From contig NZ_CP132339.1 in the NCBI RefSeq assembly GCF_030944405.1, positions 2,480,001 to 2,544,000 of the forward strand: a stretch of 64,000 nucleotides of DNA. The letters are read 5' to 3'. Every line of letters begins with the position of its first letter. Within the stretch, counting starts at the first letter, position 1. Of the stretch, positions 9,152-18,381 are shown piece by piece. The stretch comes from Janthinobacterium sp. J1-1 (GTDB lineage Bacteria; Pseudomonadota; Gammaproteobacteria; Burkholderiales; Burkholderiaceae_D). A model generated the notes under the pieces. The model was not told where the DNA came from, made no database searches, and saw only the letters and a list, made by a program, of their open reading frames with translations. Position numbers and translations under genes: made by a program.

Positions 9152-9580
9152 ATGTCATTCTCATCGCGATATATCGCTCTTCTCCTTGCCTGTATTTCGT
9201 CGTGCGCGCTTGCGCAGCAGCCTCCTGCGGAGCTGGCGCGCAAAGTCTCCGCTGAATTAAACCGGTGTACCAAAGCACTCAGGTGCGAAGTCAATGCGTG
9301 CGCCAGCAATGGCGGCCTGAAGTCTTGCTATGGCCGGGCCAACGCCCTTTGGGATCAAGCGATCACCCAGCTCGAAGCAAGGCTCGACAAAAAGGACGGC
9401 TGGTGTGCCGCCTATTGGGCGGAATTGAAGGATGCTCAAGCCAAGTTTGCGGAGCAAGCCAGCAAGGTGAAGTCGCTCGGGGATGGCCCGTACAATACGG
9501 ATGACGATCTTGCTTTGCTCATGTATCAACAGCAGTATGAACTCGCCTATTCAGTGGCGAAAAACAGCGTGTGCAAATGA
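9152..9580 (+). CDS. Small cysteine-containing exported protein of unknown function
   Basis: Not recognised with confidence. The 142-aa product has a signal peptide ending ALA-Q at about residue 21, then a mainly helical mature region. Cysteines are spaced as CTKALRC, CASNGGLKSC, GWC and a terminal VCK, enough for several disulphides in the periplasm. The size and Cys/Trp content vaguely recall lysozyme-inhibitor-like (LprI) proteins, but the motif order does not match, so no function is claimed. It is probably paired with the exported protein just upstream. Both sit in an AT-richer insert between flagellar operons. Confidence 0.62.
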   Translation: MSFSSRYIALLLACISSCALAQQPPAELARKVSAELNRCTKALRCEVNACASNGGLKSCYGRANALWDQAITQLEARLDKKDGWCAAYWAELKDAQAKFAEQASKVKSLGDGPYNTDDDLALLMYQQQYELAYSVAKNSVCK

Positions 9581-9798
9581 AATTATTAAGCGACCTTTAT
9601 CGCGCGCGCCTGCACGGCTGGCGCATGTACGGCAAGGAAGCCGCAACGCCGCCATCGGCATTTTCTCGGGTCCGCGTCTCCGGCCCGCTGTTTTTAGTCA
9701 TTTAGTCTTCATGCATTGCGGTCTGGGGCGATAGCGGACGTAAACGGCGAGAGTCCTGGCATCTGTTGGAGGCAGGTCGACAGGTTTTACCTGGCATT

Positions 9799-10668
9799 CT
9801 AAGGAGGCGGTAATGGCGTGACAGGTGATGCCGGCGGCGCCGGGCGCAGCGGATTGGGCGGTGGCGGTGGTGGCGGCCGCTCGCGCGCCGCGAAGCCGCG
9901 CGGCAGCAGGCGCGCCGTTTCTATGCCACGCAAAAACATGTTCTGGAACGGTACCGCAAGGTAGGGCAGCACCATCGCCAGCACCAGCAGGCCCACGCCC
10001 AGGGTGACGGGAAAACCGATGCCGAAAATGTTCAGTTGCGGCGCGGCCCGCGTCAGGATGCCCAGCGCGACGTTGGTCAGCAGCAGGGCGGCGACGATGG
10101 GCAGCGAAATCTGCACGCCCGAGCGGAAGATCTCGCCGCCCCAGGCCGCCAGCTGCTGGAAGCCGCCGCCGTGGATCGGGCTGGCGGAAATCGGCAGGCT
10201 GACAAAGCTTTCCGCCAGCGCCGCCAGCAAGACCAGGTGGCCGTTCACGGTCAGGAACATCAGGGTGGCCAGCATGGTCAAAAACTGGCTGATGGCCGAC
10301 GAGCGGCCCTTGGTTTGCGGATCGAAGAACGAGGCAAAGCCCAGGCCCATGGTCAGGCTGCTGATTTCGCCGGCCATCTCGATGGCGGCAAACACGATGC
10401 GGATCGAAAACCCCATCGCCAGGCCGATCAGCATTTCCTGCGTCAGGATCAGCAGGCCCGCCATCGACATCGGGTCGGTGGCGGGCAGGGCCGGCACGGT
10501 GGGGGCGATGATCATGGCCAGCAGCACGCCGAGGCCGACCTTGGTGCTGACGGGCACGGCCGCATTGCCGAACAGCGGCGCGGCCGCCACCAGGCCGAGG
10601 ATGCGGCTAAGCGGCCACAGCAGTGCTGCGATCCAGGTATTGAGTTCGATGCTGGTCAGGGTCAGCAT
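9799..10668 (-). CDS. fliR: Flagellar export gate protein FliR
   Basis: FliR (289 aa) is a membrane subunit of the FliPQR export gate. The ATG at 10668 (LTLTSIELNTWIAALLWPLSR) gives the normal N-terminus. The longer frame to 10785 overlaps fliQ and has no hydrophobic start. Six hydrophobic segments are visible. The C-terminus is odd: after the usual end (NMFLRGIETA) it continues for about 35 residues as a Pro/Arg/Ala tail including seven consecutive prolines. Usual FliR length is about 260 aa. It is the last gene of the fliFGHIJKLMNOPQR run. flhB and flhA are not in the window. Confidence 0.94.
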   Translation of the reverse strand: MLTLTSIELNTWIAALLWPLSRILGLVAAAPLFGNAAVPVSTKVGLGVLLAMIIAPTVPALPATDPMSMAGLLILTQEMLIGLAMGFSIRIVFAAIEMAGEISSLTMGLGFASFFDPQTKGRSSAISQFLTMLATLMFLTVNGHLVLLAALAESFVSLPISASPIHGGGFQQLAAWGGEIFRSGVQISLPIVAALLLTNVALGILTRAAPQLNIFGIGFPVTLGVGLLVLAMVLPYLAVPFQNMFLRGIETARLLPRGFAARERPPPPPPPNPLRPAPPASPVTPLPPP

Positions 10669-10690
10669 GGCCGTCGCCCTTGCAGCACGT

Positions 10691-10960
10691 TCAGCCGACC
10701 AGGTTCGGAATGCCAGTAAACACCTGGCGCATGTAGTCGAGCATGACGGACAGTATCCACGGCCCGGCCACCACGATGGCGACAAAGATGCCGACCAGCT
10801 TAGGAATAAAGGACAGGGTCGCTTCGTTGATCTGGGTGGCGGCCTGGAAGATGCTGACGATCAGGCCGATGATCAAGGCGACCAGCAGCATGGGAGCTGC
10901 CACCATCAGGGTGATTTCCATGGCCTGGCGGCCCATCGTCATGACGCTTTCGGGTGTCAT
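10691..10960 (-). CDS. fliQ: Flagellar export gate protein FliQ
   Basis: FliQ (89 aa) has the expected size and two transmembrane helices separated by QAATQINEATLSFIPK, the conserved loop. The N-terminus MTPESVMTMGRQAMEITLM is typical. With FliP and FliR it forms the entry gate of the flagellar type III system. It lies 9 bases after fliP and 22 bases before the fliR start. Confidence 0.96.
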   Translation of the reverse strand: MTPESVMTMGRQAMEITLMVAAPMLLVALIIGLIVSIFQAATQINEATLSFIPKLVGIFVAIVVAGPWILSVMLDYMRQVFTGIPNLVG

Positions 10961-10969
10961 CGGGCGCCC

Positions 10970-11746
10970 CTAATAGAAACTTTGTGACAGCGAGCCGAGC
11001 AGCAACTGCCAGCCATCGACCAGCACGAACAGCATCAGCTTGAACGGCAGCGAGATGGTGGCCGGCGACATCATCATCATGCCCATCGACATCAGCACGC
11101 TGGCCACCACCATGTCGATGATCAGGAAGGGAATGAAAATCGCAAAGCCGATCTGGAACGCCGTTTTCAGTTCACTGGTGACAAAGGCCGGCACCAGGAT
11201 GCGCAGCGGCACGTCTTCCGGTCCCTGCAGAGCGGGCGAGCGCGACATCTTGGCGAACAGGGCCAGGTCGGCCTGGCGCGTCTGCTTGAGCATGAAGGTT
11301 TTCAGGGGATCGACGCCCTTGTCGAGCGCCTGCTGCATGGTCAGCTTGTTTTCCTGGTAAGGCAAATACGCGTCGGTATAGATCTTGTCGAACACGGGGC
11401 CCATCACGAACAGGGTCAGGAACAGCGCCAGGCCCACCATCACCTGGTTCGGCGGCGCCGACTGCGTGCCGATCGCCTGGCGCAGCAGGGACAGCACGAT
11501 GATAATGCGGGTAAAGCAGGTCATCATCAGCAAGGCCGCCGGCAGGAACGTCAGCGACGTCATCAGGATCAGGGTCTGCAGCGGCAGCGAATAGCTTTGT
11601 CCGCCACCGGGCGCCGGTGCGCTGTTGAAGGCGGGAATGCCGGGCTGGGCCAGCGCCCATAGCGGCAAGGCCAGCGCGATGCCGGCCAGCAGCCATTTCA
11701 AGATTGTCTTCGGATTGTTCAACGCCATCGCCTGCTTATTTCCCAT
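10970..11746 (-). CDS. fliP: Flagellar export gate protein FliP
   Basis: FliP (258 aa) forms the core of the FliPQR gate. A cleavable signal peptide ([19 protein letters not shown]) is followed by membrane helices and the conserved [20 protein letters not shown] and [18 protein letters not shown]. The C-terminal [18 protein letters not shown] is also family-typical. The start is ambiguous: the ATG at 11746 overlaps the fliO stop by 11 bases, and an ATG at 11728 gives six residues fewer. Neither has a strong ribosome site, which suggests translational coupling to fliO. Confidence 0.95.
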   Translation of the reverse strand: MGNKQAMALNNPKTILKWLLAGIALALPLWALAQPGIPAFNSAPAPGGGQSYSLPLQTLILMTSLTFLPAALLMMTCFTRIIIVLSLLRQAIGTQSAPPNQVMVGLALFLTLFVMGPVFDKIYTDAYLPYQENKLTMQQALDKGVDPLKTFMLKQTRQADLALFAKMSRSPALQGPEDVPLRILVPAFVTSELKTAFQIGFAIFIPFLIIDMVVASVLMSMGMMMMSPATISLPFKLMLFVLVDGWQLLLGSLSQSFY

Positions 11747-12335
11747 TGCGTTTTTCGATGGTCTGTTTCAGCCACTCGGAAAAATTGGCGGCGGCCGGGC
11801 CGTTCTGCGCGCTGGACAAGGTCGGCAGGTCGCCTTCCTGGCGCGGCAGGGTGGCCAGCGCATTGATGCGGCCGGGCGAGGCGCCCACCACGATCCACTG
11901 GTCGGCCACCTCGATCAGCACGATGCGTTCGCGCCCGCCCAGGTTGAGCGAGCTGACCACGCGCATCTTGCTGTTGCCGCCCAGCGCTTTCGGGCCATAG
12001 CGTTTCATGGCCCAGGCCAGCGCGATCAGCAGGGCCAGCACGAACATCAGGGCGAAAATGGTTTGCAGCAGGCTGCCGCTCGACGCCGTCGGGGCCATCG
12101 TCATCGGCGCGCCGGGCGGCATGGCGGGCAGGGGAGTGGCGGCCGCCGGCACCGTATCGGGCGTGGCTTGCGGCGCAGCCACGGTTGCAGCCGGCGCGGC
12201 GGTGTCAACCGCTGGTGCTGCTGCCGGCACGCTGGCCGTGGTCGCCGATGCAGCCGGCATATCGGCCGCCTGCGCAATGCAGCATGCCGCCGCCAGCGGC
12301 AGCAGCAGGGTGGAAATCAACAGGCCAGGCTTCAT
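11736..12335 (-). CDS. fliO: Flagellar biosynthesis protein FliO
   Basis: FliO (199 aa) helps assemble the FliP ring. The protein has an N-terminal signal-like segment and a long Ala/Pro/Thr-rich periplasmic stretch (residues about 24-85). One transmembrane helix ([20 protein letters not shown], about 91-110) is followed by a cytoplasmic domain with the family pattern [20 protein letters not shown] and [11 protein letters not shown]. The start overlaps the end of fliN by 4 bases (ATGA). Confidence 0.93.
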   Translation of the reverse strand: MKPGLLISTLLLPLAAACCIAQAADMPAASATTASVPAAAPAVDTAAPAATVAAPQATPDTVPAAATPLPAMPPGAPMTMAPTASSGSLLQTIFALMFVLALLIALAWAMKRYGPKALGGNSKMRVVSSLNLGGRERIVLIEVADQWIVVGASPGRINALATLPRQEGDLPTLSSAQNGPAAANFSEWLKQTIEKRNGK

Positions 12336-12766
12336 TTATTGAGTTTTCGGATACGCTCGGACGGCGTGATGATATCGGTCAGGCGGATGCCGAACTTGTC
12401 GTTCACCACCACCACTTCGCCTTGCGCGATCAGGCAGCCGTTGACCAGCACGTCCATCGGCTCGCCGGCCAGGCCGTCCAGTTCCACCACGGAACCCTGC
12501 GCCAGTTGCAGCAGGTTCTTGATGGCGATCTTGGTGCGGCCCAGTTCGACCGTCAGTTGCACCGGGATATCGAGAATGAAATCGATATCGTTATGGGTTT
12601 CCGACTTCGACGCCTGTTTCGAAAAATCCTTGAACACGGCGGCGCTGGCCGCGCTGGCGGTATTGGCGGCCTGGTTTTGCAGTGCTTCGGCCTCGGCCTT
12701 GGCCTGCTCGGCGATCGCCGCGCCCCAGTCGTCTTCCGCGCTTTGGTCGTCCAGATTGTCAGCCAT
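12332..12766 (-). CDS. fliN: Flagellar motor switch protein FliN
   Basis: FliN (144 aa) lines the base of the C-ring and helps dock the export ATPase complex. The C-terminal SpoA domain is clear (DIPVQLTVELGRTKIAIKNLLQLAQGSVVELD, then LAGEPMDVLVNGCLIAQGEVVVVNDKFGIRLTDII). The first ~60 residues are the Ala/Glu/Asp-rich N-terminal extension usual in proteobacterial FliN. It starts 62 bases downstream of the fliM stop. Confidence 0.96.
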   Translation of the reverse strand: MADNLDDQSAEDDWGAAIAEQAKAEAEALQNQAANTASAASAAVFKDFSKQASKSETHNDIDFILDIPVQLTVELGRTKIAIKNLLQLAQGSVVELDGLAGEPMDVLVNGCLIAQGEVVVVNDKFGIRLTDIITPSERIRKLNK

Positions 12767-12828
12767 GTCACTCTCCTGTGGTTCGGTAAAGGCCGCATGG
12801 CGGCCTGTATTACTGAATGATGATTTAC

Positions 12829-13815
12829 TTAATGATTGTTGATGTTATCGGCATTGGCGAGCAGTTTCTCGACCTTCAATGCATATTGTCCGTTCAATAC
12901 GCCGTAAGTGCAATCCATCACGGGCACGCCATCGACGGTGGCGGCGATCAGTTCGGGTATATTCAGTGGAATGATGTCGCCCACCTTCATGTTCAGGATT
13001 TCATCGAACGACACGCGCGCTGTGCCCAGCGAGGCCACCAGCTCCACTTCGGCGATCTGGATCTGCTGCGTCATCAGGCGGATCCAGCGCTTGTCCACTT
13101 CCAGCGCCTCGCCCTGCAGGCTGGAGGTCAGCGAATCGCGGATCGGCTCGATCATCGAATACGGCATGCAGAAATGGATCTGGCCCGACACGGAGCCGAG
13201 CTCCACCGTAAACGTCGAGGCCACCACCACCTCGTTCGGCGTGGCGATATTGGCGAACTGGGTGTTCATTTCCGAGCGGATATATTCAAACTCGACCGGG
13301 AACACCGGTTCCCACGATTTCGTATACGCCTCGAAGACGATATCGAGGATGCGCAAAATGATGCGCTGCTCGGTCTGGGTGAAGTCGCGGCCTTCGACGC
13401 GCGTATGGAAACGCCCGTCGCCGCCGAATAGATTGTCGACCAGCAAGAACACCAGGCCCGGATCGAACACCATCAGGGCCGTGCCGCGCAGCGGCTTCAT
13501 GTGCACCAGGTTCAGATTGGTCGGCACCACCAGGTTGCGGATGAATTCGCTGTACTTCGATACCCGCACCGAGCCGACCGACACTTCCGCGCTGCGGCGC
13601 AGGAAGTTGAACAGGCCCACGCGCAGCAGGCGCGCGAAGCGCTCGTTGATAATCTCCAGCGTCGGCATGCGGCCGCGGACGATGCGTTCCTGGGTCGCCA
13701 GGTTGTAGGTACGAACGCCCGTGACGTCTTCCGGCGCCTGCGCGTCGTCCTGGTCTCCGTTGACGCCCTTCAGAAGGGCATCGACTTCTTCCTGGGAAAG
13801 GAAATTATCGGCCAT
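12829..13815 (-). CDS. fliM: Flagellar motor switch protein FliM
   Basis: FliM (328 aa) is the C-ring subunit that binds phosphorylated CheY. The extreme N-terminus has the CheY-binding segment (DNFLSQEEVDALLKGV). The middle CheC-like domain contains FNFLRRSAEVSVGSVRVSKY, and the C-terminal SpoA domain ends with the FliN-binding face. Length is standard. It starts 6 bases after the fliL stop. Confidence 0.97.
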   Translation of the reverse strand: MADNFLSQEEVDALLKGVNGDQDDAQAPEDVTGVRTYNLATQERIVRGRMPTLEIINERFARLLRVGLFNFLRRSAEVSVGSVRVSKYSEFIRNLVVPTNLNLVHMKPLRGTALMVFDPGLVFLLVDNLFGGDGRFHTRVEGRDFTQTEQRIILRILDIVFEAYTKSWEPVFPVEFEYIRSEMNTQFANIATPNEVVVASTFTVELGSVSGQIHFCMPYSMIEPIRDSLTSSLQGEALEVDKRWIRLMTQQIQIAEVELVASLGTARVSFDEILNMKVGDIIPLNIPELIAATVDGVPVMDCTYGVLNGQYALKVEKLLANADNINNH

Positions 13816-13821
13816 GGCTGC

Positions 13822-14355
13822 TTATTGAATGATAAATGCGGTAAATAATACGTCCGTCACGTCCTGTTCCGGCCCTCTGTCCTCGAACGGCTGGTTCACC
13901 TGGTTGATGATTTCCGCCGCCAGCTGCTGCTTGCCTTCCACCGTATTGAGCTCGGACGCCTTCTTGCCTGACAGCAGCAGCAACAAACGGCTGCGTACCT
14001 TCGGCATGTTCACCTTGATGGTTTCCATTTCTTCCGAACTGGCCACCTGCAGGGTGAAGGCAATTTGCAGGTATTGCTCGCCGTTTTCGGGCTGCAGGTT
14101 GACGGTGAAGGAATCGATCGGCACGAACACGGGCGGGCCGGCTTTCGCTGCGGAATGTTTCTTTTTCTTCGACGGCGACGATTCTTCCTGGTCGCCCTTG
14201 CCATGCAAGAAATACCAGGCCGCGCCGCCGCCCACGCCGCCGGCCACCAGCACCGAGGCCAGGACGATGATGATCAGCTTCTTTTTGGAAGCTCCCGCAG
14301 GTGCCAGGGCCGCGTCGGCTTTCGGATCTGCTTTCATTTTTGGATTTGCTTTCAA
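13822..14355 (-). CDS. fliL: Flagellar basal-body-associated protein FliL
   Basis: FliL (177 aa) is a single-pass inner-membrane protein that stabilises stators around the rod. It has a short charged cytoplasmic N-terminus (KKK) and one helix (about residues 27-50, LIIIVLASVLVAGGVGGGAAWYF). The periplasmic domain holds VPIDSFTVNLQPENGEQYLQIAFTLQV and a C-terminal DVLFTAFIIQ. A second in-frame ATG at 14337 is an alternative start. A gap of 124 bases separates it from fliK, the largest gap in the fli run, which could hold an internal promoter, though none stands out. Confidence 0.94.
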   Translation of the reverse strand: MKANPKMKADPKADAALAPAGASKKKLIIIVLASVLVAGGVGGGAAWYFLHGKGDQEESSPSKKKKHSAAKAGPPVFVPIDSFTVNLQPENGEQYLQIAFTLQVASSEEMETIKVNMPKVRSRLLLLLSGKKASELNTVEGKQQLAAEIINQVNQPFEDRGPEQDVTDVLFTAFIIQ

Positions 14356-14479
14356 TGGTACTCGACTGCATGGAAGTGGATCACGACGCCATTATGTCAT
14401 TATCGGCAAAGGATGCGCAGAACCAACTGTGGAAAAGAGGCCGGAAGCGCGCTCAACTTGCTTTTGGCGGCAGAAACCT

Positions 14480-15682
14480 TCAGGCAAAGGTATCGACTTC
14501 GCCCAGTGTCGGCCTGCCGCGGCTGCCGTTCTGGGCGATGGCGATCTCGCCGCCCTTGACCGTGCCGCTGCCGCCGCGTCCGCCGCCGGAAGCGTCGCGC
14601 TGGCCGCTCTGCTGCTGCGCCGCGCCGTCCGACACGGTGGCGTTGCCAAACGCAATGCCGGCCTCGGCCATCATGTCGCGCAGGCGCGGCAGGGCCGCTT
14701 CCAGCGCTTGCCGTACTTCCGGCTGGGCCGACATGAAGGCGGCGTCGGCCTGGTCATTGGTGACCGTCAGCACCACTTGCAGCGGACCAAGATCGGGCGG
14801 GTTCAGGGTCAGGGTGGCGCTCTGGTCACCACCGGCCGCCATCCACACCACTTTTTGCCCCAGTTGCTGGTCCCAGGCCGGCGTGCCGACGCGGCCCATC
14901 AATTTGTCGGCCGGCACGGCGGCCGCCGCCGCGGCCTGCTGCAGGGCGCCAGGCGCCAGTGGCGCGGCCAGGCGGGTCAGGTCGGGTGTCGCTTCCTTGG
15001 ACAACGGTTCGGCCAGCGCGGCGCCGGCTTTGGCGGTGGCCGCCAGTTGCGCGTCGAGCGCCAGCTTGCCCGCGTCGAGCTTGCCGGCCTGCGCGCTGGC
15101 GCCGGCCTGCGCCTTGCCCAGGCTGGCGCTAAAACCGCCGCCCTTGGCGTCGTCAAGCACAGTCTCGGTCCCGGTACCGGCCGCCTTTTGTCCGGCCAGC
15201 AACTGCGCCGCACTGATGCTCTTGCCATCGATCTTGCCGTCAAGCCTGGCCAGCGCGCGTGCGCCCGCGTCGGCTGGCTGTTGCATCGCCAGCTTGATGC
15301 TGCCGACCAGGGCCAGCATGTCGGCGATCGGGTCGGCTGGCGGCTTCGCTTCCGCCGTCACCGTCTCTTCCGATTCGCTGCTCTCGCTGTCCTTCTCGGC
15401 CGGCGCCGCTTCCTTGGCCGTGCTCGCATGGGCCTGCTCGGTGGCCGCCTGTTCGGCCGCCTTGCCGGAGGCCGGCGCGGGTGTGGGCGCAGGCGCAGCA
15501 GGCTTGGCCGCCGCCTGGGCCGGCGTTTGCGCCTGGGCGCGGCCATTGGCCTGGCGCTGTTCCAGCTGGCGGTTCAGGGTACGCTGGAAATCACCGTCGG
15601 GCGCGCTGCCGGACGGCATCTCGCGCTTGGCCGGCGCCGGCGTGGCATTCGGGGAGGAAATCTGGGAAATCGGGGTCTGCAT
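14480..15682 (-). CDS. fliK: Flagellar hook-length control protein FliK
   Basis: FliK (400 aa) measures hook length and triggers the export specificity switch through FlhB. The N-terminal three quarters is low-complexity, rich in Ala, Gln, Lys, Pro and Glu, as expected of the molecular ruler. The C-terminal hook-length domain (about residues 265-350) has the conserved LGQKVVWMAAGGDQSATLTL and NPPDLGPLQVVLTV. Position between fliJ and fliL is the normal one. A second, different FliK-like protein is encoded at 24618-25766. Confidence 0.93.
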   Translation of the reverse strand: MQTPISQISSPNATPAPAKREMPSGSAPDGDFQRTLNRQLEQRQANGRAQAQTPAQAAAKPAAPAPTPAPASGKAAEQAATEQAHASTAKEAAPAEKDSESSESEETVTAEAKPPADPIADMLALVGSIKLAMQQPADAGARALARLDGKIDGKSISAAQLLAGQKAAGTGTETVLDDAKGGGFSASLGKAQAGASAQAGKLDAGKLALDAQLAATAKAGAALAEPLSKEATPDLTRLAAPLAPGALQQAAAAAAVPADKLMGRVGTPAWDQQLGQKVVWMAAGGDQSATLTLNPPDLGPLQVVLTVTNDQADAAFMSAQPEVRQALEAALPRLRDMMAEAGIAFGNATVSDGAAQQQSGQRDASGGGRGGSGTVKGGEIAIAQNGSRGRPTLGEVDTFA

Positions 15683-15724
15683 GATGGGCCCTGTGGCGCT
15701 GCTGCCAGCGTAAGTCAGCGTAAA

Positions 15725-16165
15725 TTAACGTTTGTAATAAGCTTGCCGTGCCGCGTGTTCGTCCATGGCTTTCTGGTCGCGCTTGTTTTCCAGCTTCAAG
15801 GCCTGTTCCTGCGCCCGGTTATTGAGTGTGGTGTACGACATGCGTTTTCGCTCCGCCGTTTGCCAGCTGGCCTTTTCATGCTCGCTGCGCGCCTGCGCGT
15901 GATTGACCACCTGCTGCTGGCCCGTGATGGCGCTGTCGAGCTTGAGCATGAACGCCTGGAAGTTGCGGTAAGCCATGGGCGTAATGCCGCTGGCCATGCT
16001 CGCTTCGAAGCGTTGCGCATAGTCATCGCGGTAGCCGGCCAGCATCTGCAGCTTTTGCTGGCAATCGTCGAGCGCCTTCAGGGCCGCGCCCAGGCGCTTG
16101 GCGCAGTCATCGGTCTCGCGCTGGGCCAGATCGATCAGGGTTGCAAGTTGGGAAGGAGATGCCAT
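15725..16165 (-). CDS. fliJ: Flagellar export chaperone FliJ
   Basis: FliJ (146 aa) is the coiled-coil stalk of the export ATPase, analogous to the gamma subunit of F1. The sequence is almost entirely charged helix (QLATLIDLAQRETDDCAKRL at the start, KLENKRDQKAMDEHAARQAY near the end). Size and position immediately after fliI fit the family. Sequence conservation in this family is low, so position and coiled-coil character carry weight. Confidence 0.92.
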   Translation of the reverse strand: MASPSQLATLIDLAQRETDDCAKRLGAALKALDDCQQKLQMLAGYRDDYAQRFEASMASGITPMAYRNFQAFMLKLDSAITGQQQVVNHAQARSEHEKASWQTAERKRMSYTTLNNRAQEQALKLENKRDQKAMDEHAARQAYYKR

Positions 16166-16198
16166 GGTTTAATTATATGCCCGGCAGGCAGGCTTCAA

Positions 16199-17611
16199 TC
16201 ACTCGAACAGAGCGGCAAGTTGCCCCAAGCTCTCGTCCATGCTGACACGCTCGGTAATTTGCTGTTGCAAAAACGCTTCAATCCGTTCATGCAGGGCGAT
16301 CGCCTGGTCCAGCACCGGGTCGGTGCCGGCGGCGTAGGCGCCCACGCTGATCAGGTCGCGGCTGCGTTCATAGCGCGAATACAATTGTTTCAGCTTGCGG
16401 GCTTTTTGCTGGTGCTCATGGCTGGTGATCGAATGGGCGGCGCGCGAAATCGACTGTTCGATGTCGATCGCCGGGTAATGGCCCGCTTCGGCCAGGCGGC
16501 GGTTGAGCACGATGTGGCCGTCGAGAATCGCGCGCGCCGAGTCGGCGATCGGGTCCTGCTGGTCATCGCCCTCGGTCAGCACGGTATAGAACGCGGTGAT
16601 CGAGCCGCCGCCTTCCTCGCCATTGCCGGCCCGTTCCACCAGCACCGGCAGCTTGGCGAACACTGACGGCGGATAGCCCTTGGTGGCGGGCGGCTCGCCG
16701 ATCGCCAGCGCGATCTCGCGCTGCGCCATGGCGTAGCGGGTCAGCGAATCCATGATCAAGAGCACGTTTTGCCCCTGGTCGCGGAAGTGCTCGGCAATCG
16801 CCGTCGCATACGCCGCGCCCTGCAAGCGCATCAGCGGCGGCGTGTCTGCCGGCGCCGCCACCACCACCGAGCGCGCCAGGCCTTCCGGCCCCAGTATCTG
16901 TTCGATGAATTCCTTGACTTCGCGGCCCCGTTCGCCGATCAGGCCGACCACGATCACGTCCGCCTCGGTATAGCGGGCCATCATGCCCAGCAGCACGCTC
17001 TTGCCGACGCCGGAGCCGGCGAACAGGCCCATGCGCTGGCCACGGCCGACCGTCAGCATGGCGTTGATCGAGCGCACGCCAACGTCCAGGGTCGACACGA
17101 TGGGCGCGCGGCCCAGCGGATTGGCGGGGCGCACATTGATCGGCGCGCTGTCGGTGGTGTGCAGCGGGCCCAGTTGATCGAGCGGCCTGCCTGCGCCGTC
17201 GAGCACGCGGCCCAGCAATTGCGGGCCGACCGGCAAATGGCGCGCCCGGTCGCTCGGGCGGCGGCGCGGGTGCGCCACGCTGCCCGGGCGCGGTATCGCC
17301 GGTTCGACCGAAAACACGCGGGTGCCCGGCACGATGCCTTCGACATCGCTTTGCGGCATCAGGAACAGCCGGTCGCCTTCGAAGCCGACCACTTCGGCCT
17401 CGACCCGGCCGCCATTGGGTAGCGGCACGGTGCAGGCGGCGCCGACGGCCAGGCGCAGGCCGACCGCTTCCATCACCAGGCCGGCCACGCGCGTGACCCG
17501 GCCCGAGACCTGCATCGGCTCGACAAAACCGACCACGGCGGAACAGTCGTTCAGGTAGGCGCGCCAGCGCGCCGCATGGGGGTTGACGGCCGGGTCAATC
17601 TTGTCGCTCAC
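16199..17611 (-). CDS. fliI: Flagellum-specific export ATPase FliI
   Basis: FliI (470 aa) is the hexameric ATPase that energises substrate unfolding at the export gate. The Walker A motif AGSGVGKS is at residues 198-205. [20 protein letters not shown] is the Walker B region, and [14 protein letters not shown] is the family signature. The N-terminal beta-barrel region and the C-terminal domain are complete. The start overlaps the fliH stop by 4 bases. Confidence 0.97.
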   Translation of the reverse strand: MSDKIDPAVNPHAARWRAYLNDCSAVVGFVEPMQVSGRVTRVAGLVMEAVGLRLAVGAACTVPLPNGGRVEAEVVGFEGDRLFLMPQSDVEGIVPGTRVFSVEPAIPRPGSVAHPRRRPSDRARHLPVGPQLLGRVLDGAGRPLDQLGPLHTTDSAPINVRPANPLGRAPIVSTLDVGVRSINAMLTVGRGQRMGLFAGSGVGKSVLLGMMARYTEADVIVVGLIGERGREVKEFIEQILGPEGLARSVVVAAPADTPPLMRLQGAAYATAIAEHFRDQGQNVLLIMDSLTRYAMAQREIALAIGEPPATKGYPPSVFAKLPVLVERAGNGEEGGGSITAFYTVLTEGDDQQDPIADSARAILDGHIVLNRRLAEAGHYPAIDIEQSISRAAHSITSHEHQQKARKLKQLYSRYERSRDLISVGAYAAGTDPVLDQAIALHERIEAFLQQQITERVSMDESLGQLAALFE

Positions 17612-18381
17612 GGCGCCAGCCAGTCCAGGTCTTTACCCAAGGCATGCGTGAGGCGCTGCCAGCGGGTCGACGCCTGGGCATCGATCTGGTTGCTGGCGGT
17701 GTCGATCTTGCAGCCGCCACGCTCCACCGACGGGTCTTCGATCACGCGCCAGCCGCCCTTGTCGAGTTCTTCGCCGATGCCGTCGCGCACCACCTGCGCG
17801 TCTTCCGGATTGAGCATCAGCAAGGCCGGCTGTTGCAGCACGGGCAGGTATTCGATGGCTTCGCGCACCATCGGCAACATCAGTTCGGGGCGCACCGGCA
17901 GGGCGGCTTTCAGCATGCCCTTGGCCAGCTGCAAGGCCAGTTCCATCACTTCATTGGCGATCAGCTCGTCGGCATGCTGCAGCGCGGTGCCGAAGCCGAC
18001 GGCGATGGTTTGCAAATGCGCCAGTTCCACGCTGGAGGCCTGCTGGCCTTCGGCATACGATTGCGCGTGGCCGTCGGCGTGGCCGGCCGCATGGCCTTCG
18101 GCATAGCCGGCGTTGCGGCCTTCCTCGAAGGCGGTGGCGTGCGCCGCCTCGCGGATGGCATCGACTTCTTCCTGGGTCGGATATTCCAGCGGCGGCGCCA
18201 GTTCCTCTTCGATCAGCTCGGCAAAGGGATCGGGTTCCGGTTCCGGCTCGGGTTCGAGCAGCTTGCGCGCCGCCACCACGCTCGGGCGGTCGTCGCCGAA
18301 CGAGGTCATTTCCCAGCGTTGATACGCGGTTTGTTTCTCTTTGGGAATAAAATTAGACAAACGAATCCTCGCCTTTTCCAC
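17608..18381 (-). CDS. fliH: Flagellar export ATPase regulator FliH
   Basis: FliH (up to 257 aa) is the peripheral stalk that holds FliI at the C-ring. The N-terminus contains [17 protein letters not shown]. The middle has small-residue repeats ([20 protein letters not shown]) of the GxxxG type known in FliH, and the C-terminal half is the V-ATPase E-subunit-like domain ([17 protein letters not shown], then LNPEDAQVV). The GTG at 18381 overlaps fliG by 29 bases. A TTG at 18360, with GAGG six bases upstream, would shorten the protein by 7 residues and may be the true start. Confidence 0.93.
   Translation of the reverse strand: MEKARIRLSNFIPKEKQTAYQRWEMTSFGDDRPSVVAARKLLEPEPEPEPDPFAELIEEELAPPLEYPTQEEVDAIREAAHATAFEEGRNAGYAEGHAAGHADGHAQSYAEGQQASSVELAHLQTIAVGFGTALQHADELIANEVMELALQLAKGMLKAALPVRPELMLPMVREAIEYLPVLQQPALLMLNPEDAQVVRDGIGEELDKGGWRVIEDPSVERGGCKIDTASNQIDAQASTRWQRLTHALGKDLDWLAP

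Noticed and set aside
13829..16666. 945-codon open frame on the + strand
   Set aside because: Antisense shadow of fliL, fliK, fliJ and fliI; composition-driven, with no start signal or domain.
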